Part shown: piece after piece, positions 58,508-64,000 of the stretch
Layout: every line of letters begins with the position of its first letter
Position numbering within the stretch: position 1 is the first letter of the stretch
DNA from: Planoprotostelium fungivorum
Lineage: Eukaryota > Evosea > Variosea > Cavosteliida > Cavosteliaceae
Direction of reading: 5' to 3'
Length of the DNA: 64,000 bases
Assembly: GCA_003024175.1 (NCBI GenBank)
Contig: MDYQ01000035.1
Coordinates: 62,001 to 126,000, forward strand
Position numbers and translations under genes: made by a program
Notes under the pieces: model-generated
The model's input: the letters and a program-made list of their open reading frames with translations, nothing else
Told to the model about the DNA's origin: nothing
Database searches by the model: none

Positions 58508-60675
58508 ATGGGGCTCACTCAGGAGCAGATCTCAGCTGCCAATGAGAAACGAAACCGAATCATTCAAGAGCTGATTGAGACGGATAAGACGTTCATTCAA
58601 CAACTTCGCGTTCTGAACGAGGTGAAGATATGCTCGTATAGAGTGTTCTAAGATGGTTCAGTCTGTTTTGGAACCTTTAAGAAATATCAAGTCTAGAGTT
58701 CCAGGAGAATCAGAGCTCACGGAGGGAGCAATGTGAGTAGTAGACGATGGTCTGTCACAATGAACTCAAGACGTCACACAGTTCACAATTGTATTATAGT
58801 CATCCAGAGGGAAGTAGTGCCTCTGAAGAGGCCCAGAACTCCGTCACCAAAAAGCAATCGGCCTTAGATTTCGCTCGAAACATGGAAAACTTGATCAAGG
58901 TGAATAATGGTGTCAAGATCGATCGTGATTCGTGGATTACCTCTACCTCATCCTTTTTGGGTCAAGATGCCTTCTCCGTTGAACCGATGTAGGGCAATTT
59001 GGGATGGGAGGACGCAGCTCGGGTTGAGAGGGACAGAGTGACCTTCTTGAGAGACATCGGTATGATGGCCCTTCCATTTCTGATCGATCTTCAATCTCGC
59101 ATCCTCTTTGTATACGAAGAGTGTGCTCATAACCCAGGTGAGAGTTACCTCTCCTCCCTAGATGGAAGAGTTGTCCACTGTCGGATCTTTAACACGGTCG
59201 CAGGAGCACATAACGCCTTATCGGCTTATATTCACGAGCGACAGTCCATTCTGAAGCCGTACACCGAATGGATCAACAATTCTGATCTGACTCTCTCCAT
59301 CATGGATTCCCTCTATCGAACCAACAAGACGTTTGCCAAGTTGATGGAGGTGCAGTCTCTCAACATCTCATCACCTCTCATCGACATCACATCATCCACA
59401 TCTTCATCATTGCCGATGTCAGCATGCTGAACAGATGTGCAGCACAACAAAGATGAGCATGGAAAGGGACAACCGTGGAAGAACTGGGTCTCCTCTATTG
59501 TCATCCGTCCCGTCCAACGGACAGTCCAATACTCTCTCCTCTTCAAAGTGAACCATTTTATTTCCTTTTATTTCATCACTGAAAGACCTGCAGGAACTAC
59601 TCAAAGCTACACCAGAGGGACATCCAGAGAGAGAGGCGACATCAGAAGCTCTACGTCAGGCAGAGAACATCGCGATGGAGGTGGGCATCACGATGCATGC
59701 ATCACCGTCTCTCGACATCACTGACACCCTCAGGTGAACGAGACGAAGAGGAACGACGAGAACCTCAAAGCATTGACCGCCATTCAAGACAGAGCCAAGA
59801 AGGGGCCAGAAGGTCTATACAACCAGAAAGCCGACCACTTCCTCGTGAAGACACACTTGGGAGCACCGACGTGGTGTGGTGTCTGTAAATCTTTCATTTG
59901 GGGCGTGAAACCCACCGCTTATCAATGTGACGGTGAGATGATGTTCATCGCGAGCGTGATGAGAGCTCACCCTCTGTAGTCTGTCCGTTAGTGGTCCACA
60001 AGGGGTACGAGACGCCGTTGTGAGATGATGGAATATTTACATTACAACAGATGCATCGAGAGGGTCGCATCAGAGATGCCGAAACAGTGCGATCGACCAG
60101 TATCCATCATCAAGCCGGGTGATTGACATCATCATCACCCGCCCCATTTGCACCCCATCATACACCATCCATCTTCTCATCTCTCACCCAGGTCGCTCCG
60201 TACTATTGGAGGCGAGATGCAAGCATCAGACTATCCTCTGGTACGAACAGAAACAGATCACCTCCGATCCCAGAGAGGCCGTCATCTTTTTCCTCAGCGA
60301 TTGTATCTGCATCGGCCATCTCGAAGGCGATCTCAACCATTTCTACTTTGTCGCCATCTTTCCGTACAGCAGAGAAGGTAGTCACGTCATCATCAGCGAG
60401 AAAGAAACAGGTGACACATCTACTCATTTCGATGCGAAAGCCCGCGGGTCACCCACCATCACGATCGTAACTGACCTTCTTTTCCCAGACAAGGAAGCCG
60501 AAGAGGGAGAGAGAGAGCTGGCCCTCTACGTTCCTCAGAAGAGGACAACGCATGTGATGCTGTTCGTTGACCCACCCGTAAGGTGTGTAGAACGAGGAGA
60601 TTCCAATTCTGACGTGGGGGCTTCAGACGAAAGGCCATCAAGGCGTTCAACAAGGCAGCCGCCATTCCAGAATAA
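58508..60675 (+). CDS. RhoGEF with DH, C1 and probable PH domains
   Basis: Exchange factor for Rho-family GTPases. Starts MGLTQEQISAANEKRNRIIQ at 58508; the DH domain follows at once (ELIETDKTFIQQLRVLNE, then VQSVLEPLRNIKSRVPGE). Later exons give DIGMMALPFLIDLQSRI, SALSAYIHERQSILKPYTEW and RPVQRTVQYSLLFK, where RPVQRTVQYSLL matches the conserved DH helix 8 (P-x-QR-x-x-YxLLL). A C1 zinc domain follows: ADHFLVKTHLGAPTWCGVCK, SFIWGVKPTAYQCD, VCPLVVHKGC. The last exons suggest a PH fold (IFFLSDCICIGHLEG, HFYFVAIFPYSREG) and a short end ...KAIKAFNKAAAIPE. DH-C1-PH order is unusual, since C1 usually follows PH. Ends 60675. Confidence 0.85.
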
Positions 60676-61459
60676 ACGAAGAATGAACCTTCTATCTCTC
60701 ATCAGGTGCGCTCATCGCATGCGCCAGTGTTCGTGTGTTCCTCTCTTCACCGCTTTGAGACCACTCTTCAATCAGAAGACACTCTCCATCGTGATATCAT
60801 CAGATGTTCGGCCCTATGAGAAAGAATGGTTTCCGCGGAGATGACTTGTGACAAGTCACGTCGAACGTTATAGAGGGTGTAGAGAAGACTGCGAACAAAC
60901 TCGAGAGAGTAAACCCAAATCGCTTGAGTTCGCCAACGAAGAAACACTCTCGTCGTATAGACAGGCCCTGTGTCTCCTTCCTGTGTTCTGACTTATTTAT
61001 AGAAAGAGAAAAGACGTTGGAAGTTGCCATGGCGAAGGGTATAAAGGAGCGGAAAAAATCGCCTGATTGTCAGGCGGTTGTCAAAGCGTTTGGCTGGCTC
61101 GAAAGTTGTTTTTCACCCAGCCAACCCGAGCGACCCTCACCGGTTCATCCTCTTTACCCACTGTAAAGTAGTCTTTCGAGGCTCTCTGCCCTCTACTTCA
61201 AGTCGCTCGTACGACCTTCCCACTCGCAGCCGTCTGATTGGACAACTGCACCCCTCTATCTTGAGATCTGCAACCTGATACTTGGACATTCTCTAGACTT
61301 CCGGACGTGGTCTGCCTGTGCTTCATCGAACACTCGCACCATCACATTTCCAGCCGTCTTCAGTCTTTTCAACTTCAGTGCTTCTTTTATCATCTAGAGG
61401 ATACTTTTTTACCTCCAAATCTACCATCGCAACGTCATCTACCACGAACACACGAACAA
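60676..61459. other. Intergenic region, 780 bp
   Basis: Holds a TATAAA at 61040-61045 and a perfect hairpin CGCCTGA-TTG-TCAGGCG at 61060-61076. The frame from 61318 lacks an ATG until 61460. No other gene is supported. Confidence 0.45.
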
Positions 61460-62610
61460 TGACTCAGATTCACCCACCTCGCCAATGGTACGCTATGGAG
61501 GAGCTCAATGCCCCCCTCAACCCCTCTGTCCCCACTTACATGCCCCCCACCAACGTTCACGAGGCTTATGCTGCCCTGGACATGCCCTTCGAGGACGAGA
61601 TCGCCTTTCTACTTCAGCATAACAATCAACACAACCACTCCTCTTCATCTTCAGAGTCCGAAAACTCTTCTCCCACCTACGCCCCCACATATTACGAGCC
61701 ATTCTGTGAGCCAGATCACCATGCTCACCACCACGGCCATCAGTACCCTCACGGATGGGTGCCCGCAGCCATGGAGTTCCACAACCCCGCTTTGGGCTAC
61801 ACATTCGATGCCGAAGGCAACTGCTACAATATGACGCCCGTCATGCCCCAAGAACACGCCGACACCTACCTGTCTTACCTCCAGGAGGTTCTCCTCTCTT
61901 CCAAGAAGAGGAAGTTCTTCGACGATGTCATGTTCAGCAGCAACCGCCCCCGCCCCGTTAGACCCAAGGTGAGAAGAAAATGTGCCGATGGATCATTTTC
62001 TGATGGACGTCTCAGGTTATCGAGGGCAAAGGTTCCGTTCAATGCGAAGGAAAAAATCGCAAGAAGGGAACCCAGTGCCGTAATGCAGCTCTTATGGAGT
62101 ACATCGGCCCCCGACCCCAATACTGCGCCGAGCACATCGAGTGAGTCCCTCATTTTCGAGTCGCACCGTCTGATGATTCATCCAGGTTGGATCCCAACTC
62201 ACTCTACGAGAAGTGCAAGAGCCGATACGCTAAGGAGACCGGAGACAACAAGGGATGCAAAGAGGTAGATCCATCATATCATCATGTTCCAATCTCACCA
62301 TCCACAGGTTGTTCTCAAGGAGTTTGGATTCTGCTACAAGCACTTTCACGACGTCGCCAACGACATCACTCGTCAGAACCAGCTCGATAAGGCCACCCAC
62401 ATGCTGGAGAGAGTCACCGCCCTCCACCTCCAGCTCGAAGAGGAAGCCTCCGCCGCCAAGAAGAAGGACGGCGACCTCTTCCAGAGAAAGAACAAGCTCA
62501 TCCCCAAGTTTGGCGAGATGAAGAGGATGATGAACAAGGCCATCCAGCTCATCAAAGAGAGAGAGACCGAGGGACGCACGCCCCCCCTGCAGAGCCCTTC
62601 TGCCGTCTGA
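61460..62610 (+). CDS. Cys/His zinc-domain protein (KANSL2/INO80D-like), unknown
   Basis: Starts MTQIHPPRQWYAMEELNAPL at 61460. The first 180 residues are Pro/His/Ser-rich, with DHHAHHHGHQ. A Cys/His cluster then spans three exons: VIEGKGSVQCEGKNRKKGTQ, CRNAALMEYIGPRPQYCAEH, then CKSRYAKETGDNKGCKE and VVLKEFGFCYKHFHDVAND. The CxxxxKKGTQCxxxA...YCxxH pattern recalls the C3HC3H-type putative DNA-binding domain of KANSL2/INO80D. A helical C-terminus follows (MLERVTALHLQLEEEASAAK) and the gene ends at 62610. Such domains are nuclear; the function here is unknown. Confidence 0.65.
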
Positions 62611-63035
62611 GTGCACCTTTAGACCTCCCCCCATGGACGATGACGGCTCGCGTGATTCGCGACAGTGCTCCTCCGTCTCTTGCCTCTCTTCTTTAGAAGA
62701 TGGCAGAAGGCACGAGTCGAGCGTCGAGGCACAGCAAGCCGGACAAAGTCTTTGGAGGGGAGTGTTCTCTGGGGCACTCGAGGATGCTCAATAGATCCTC
62801 TAAAATTTTTCGATTTATTCTCTTTTATTCGTGAAAGAAGTTCGCGTTATGTGTTGAACTCCCGCGTGCGACGGCAGTGACACGAAAGTTATAGATGAGA
62901 AGGAGATAATCACCTGGGTAACGCTTTGGCATTCATTTCGTAGGTGGTGACACAAAGGACTTAAGCTTATGAACGGCAACCCAGCCACTGACAAAAGAAA
63001 CAGCCAGGTGCTTCTACTAAATACAGCAGCCCAAG
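62611..63035. other. Intergenic region, 425 bp
   Basis: Between two plus-strand genes. Nothing supported beyond probable UTR and promoter of the LRR gene. Confidence 0.4.
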
Positions 63036-64000
63036 ATGTTCCCTCGATCAGTTGTGATGTATGTTGTCTTATTGGTCTCCGTTGCAGATGCTGCCAACTA
63101 CACGAGAGAGATGAGACAGTTTTGGCTGTCTCTTGGAGGAAAATCGAATCTATGGAGTGGTCCAGACGTGAGCTCTCGTGTTCTATAGGTATCTCTAACC
63201 TTTCACAGATGTGCAACAGCGCTGATTTTGTTGGCGTCACGTGCATTGCAAGCATCAATACGATGGTCGTCGTCTCTCCCTCAAATCTCAACTCTTCTGT
63301 TTCCACAAGGTTCATCGATCCCATCATCGCACAGGTCGTCAACATACAGACTCTCACTTTAAAGAATTGTGGACTCAGTGGGGGCATACCCAGCAACATC
63401 TGGAACATCACGAGTCTCATCAATTTGGACCTCTCAGAGAATCAACTATCTGGCGATCTACCTCCATTGAAGAACAACTACCTGATCTCCATCCTGAATT
63501 TAGGCTCGAATCATCTCACGGGTGACCTCTCTTTCCTACTTCAACTCCACTGTGTCTGGCGGCTGAATTTGAGTTCCAATCACTTCAGGTGCATCATGGT
63601 GGATCGAATTTAGAATCTGACGAGGAACAGCGGGTCACTCCCTGACCTTCCCAGTGATATGACCAGATTTTGTTTTCCCTCGTATTACATGGGTTACGTA
63701 GACTTTTCATCCAATCAGATCAATGGCACCCTCCCCCCATCATTCGGTGAGCGTAATCATCGTCCGCGATCGACATCATCGTCTCACTCTTGCTCTCATA
63801 TCTTCTGCTGACCCTTCGTCAGGCTCGTCTTTGTTCAAAATGACGATCACTTTCAACGTAGACGATAACTTGATGACATCCATCAGCAGCACATCTATAC
63901 CTCCTCCCTTCAACAGTAGTGCGGGGTGTTCTATACGGAATAATCCCATCCCTTGTCAATATGCATCTCAATTTCTCAACTGCACCTACACGTGTGTCCT
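63036..64000 (+). CDS. LRR receptor paralogue (3' end outside window)
   Basis: Starts MFPRSVVMYVVLLVSVADAA (signal peptide) at 63036. The N-cap NYTREMRQFWLSLGGKSNLW, MCNSADFVGVTC and the LRRs (IQTLTLKNCGLSGGIPSNIW, LINLDLSENQLSGDLPP) have the same exon-by-exon order as the receptor at 32883, including CSIRNNPIPC and FLNCTYTCV after the repeats. It is a diverged paralogue. Whether it has a kinase or pseudokinase domain lies beyond the window. The missing part should include the membrane helix. Confidence 0.85.

Overview
The window is nuclear DNA of a compact, intron-rich unicellular eukaryote. Nearly every gene is cut by many very short introns (mostly about 38-65 nt, GTGAGT-like donors), intergenic gaps are usually 100-500 bp, and divergent gene pairs often share promoters of about 100 bp. 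The gene set (Ras regulators, secreted LRR receptors with a kinase-like domain, a GAPVD1-like RasGAP/VPS9 protein, a FUS-like RNA-binding protein, a class-3 lipase) fits an amoebozoan, perhaps a protosteloid or variosean amoeba. That placement is an inference from gene content and style, not a species identification. I see no virus copies, LTR elements, CRISPR arrays or bacterial-type operons.

Layout. 0-12.7 kb: truncated protein kinase (-), secreted aldose 1-epimerase (-), small multi-pass membrane protein (-), a large RCC1 propeller/chromodomain fusion gene (+) with a MITE-like foldback element in one intron, a type I DnaJ co-chaperone (+), a coiled-coil protein (-) and translation factor eIF5 (-). 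13-18.8 kb: one giant acidic/basic protein with a cryptic J-like domain (+). 19-23.2 kb: EGF/seven-TM receptor-like protein (+), cysteine dioxygenase (-), a minimal homeodomain protein (-). 23.4-27 kb: the mismatch-repair endonuclease PMS2 (-) and a short hydrophilic protein (-). 27-32.5 kb: membrane protein (+), mucin-like secreted protein (-), tRNA-Pro, SAP18 (+), membrane J-protein (-). 32.9-36.3 kb: an LRR receptor whose kinase domain has lost its catalytic residues, then a second, inverted tRNA-Pro copy.

36.4-43.2 kb: a PNPOx/FNR flavoprotein oxidoreductase (-) and a GAPVD1-like RasGAP-VPS9 protein (-), placed head to head with a RasGEF (+). 45.9-52 kb: secreted lipase (+), pyridoxal kinase (-) divergent from NAA10 acetyltransferase (+), a cyclin (-). 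52.3-64 kb: FUS-like double-RRM protein (+), sphingosine/diacylglycerol kinase-like enzyme (-) divergent from a Gfo/Idh/MocA dehydrogenase (+), a RhoGEF with DH, C1 and probable PH domains (+), a Cys/His zinc-domain protein (+), and the start of a second LRR receptor paralogue (+).

Coordinates of multi-exon genes are given as the span from start codon to stop codon. Exon joins were worked out by eye from frame and conserved motifs, so a few junctions are uncertain and are flagged.
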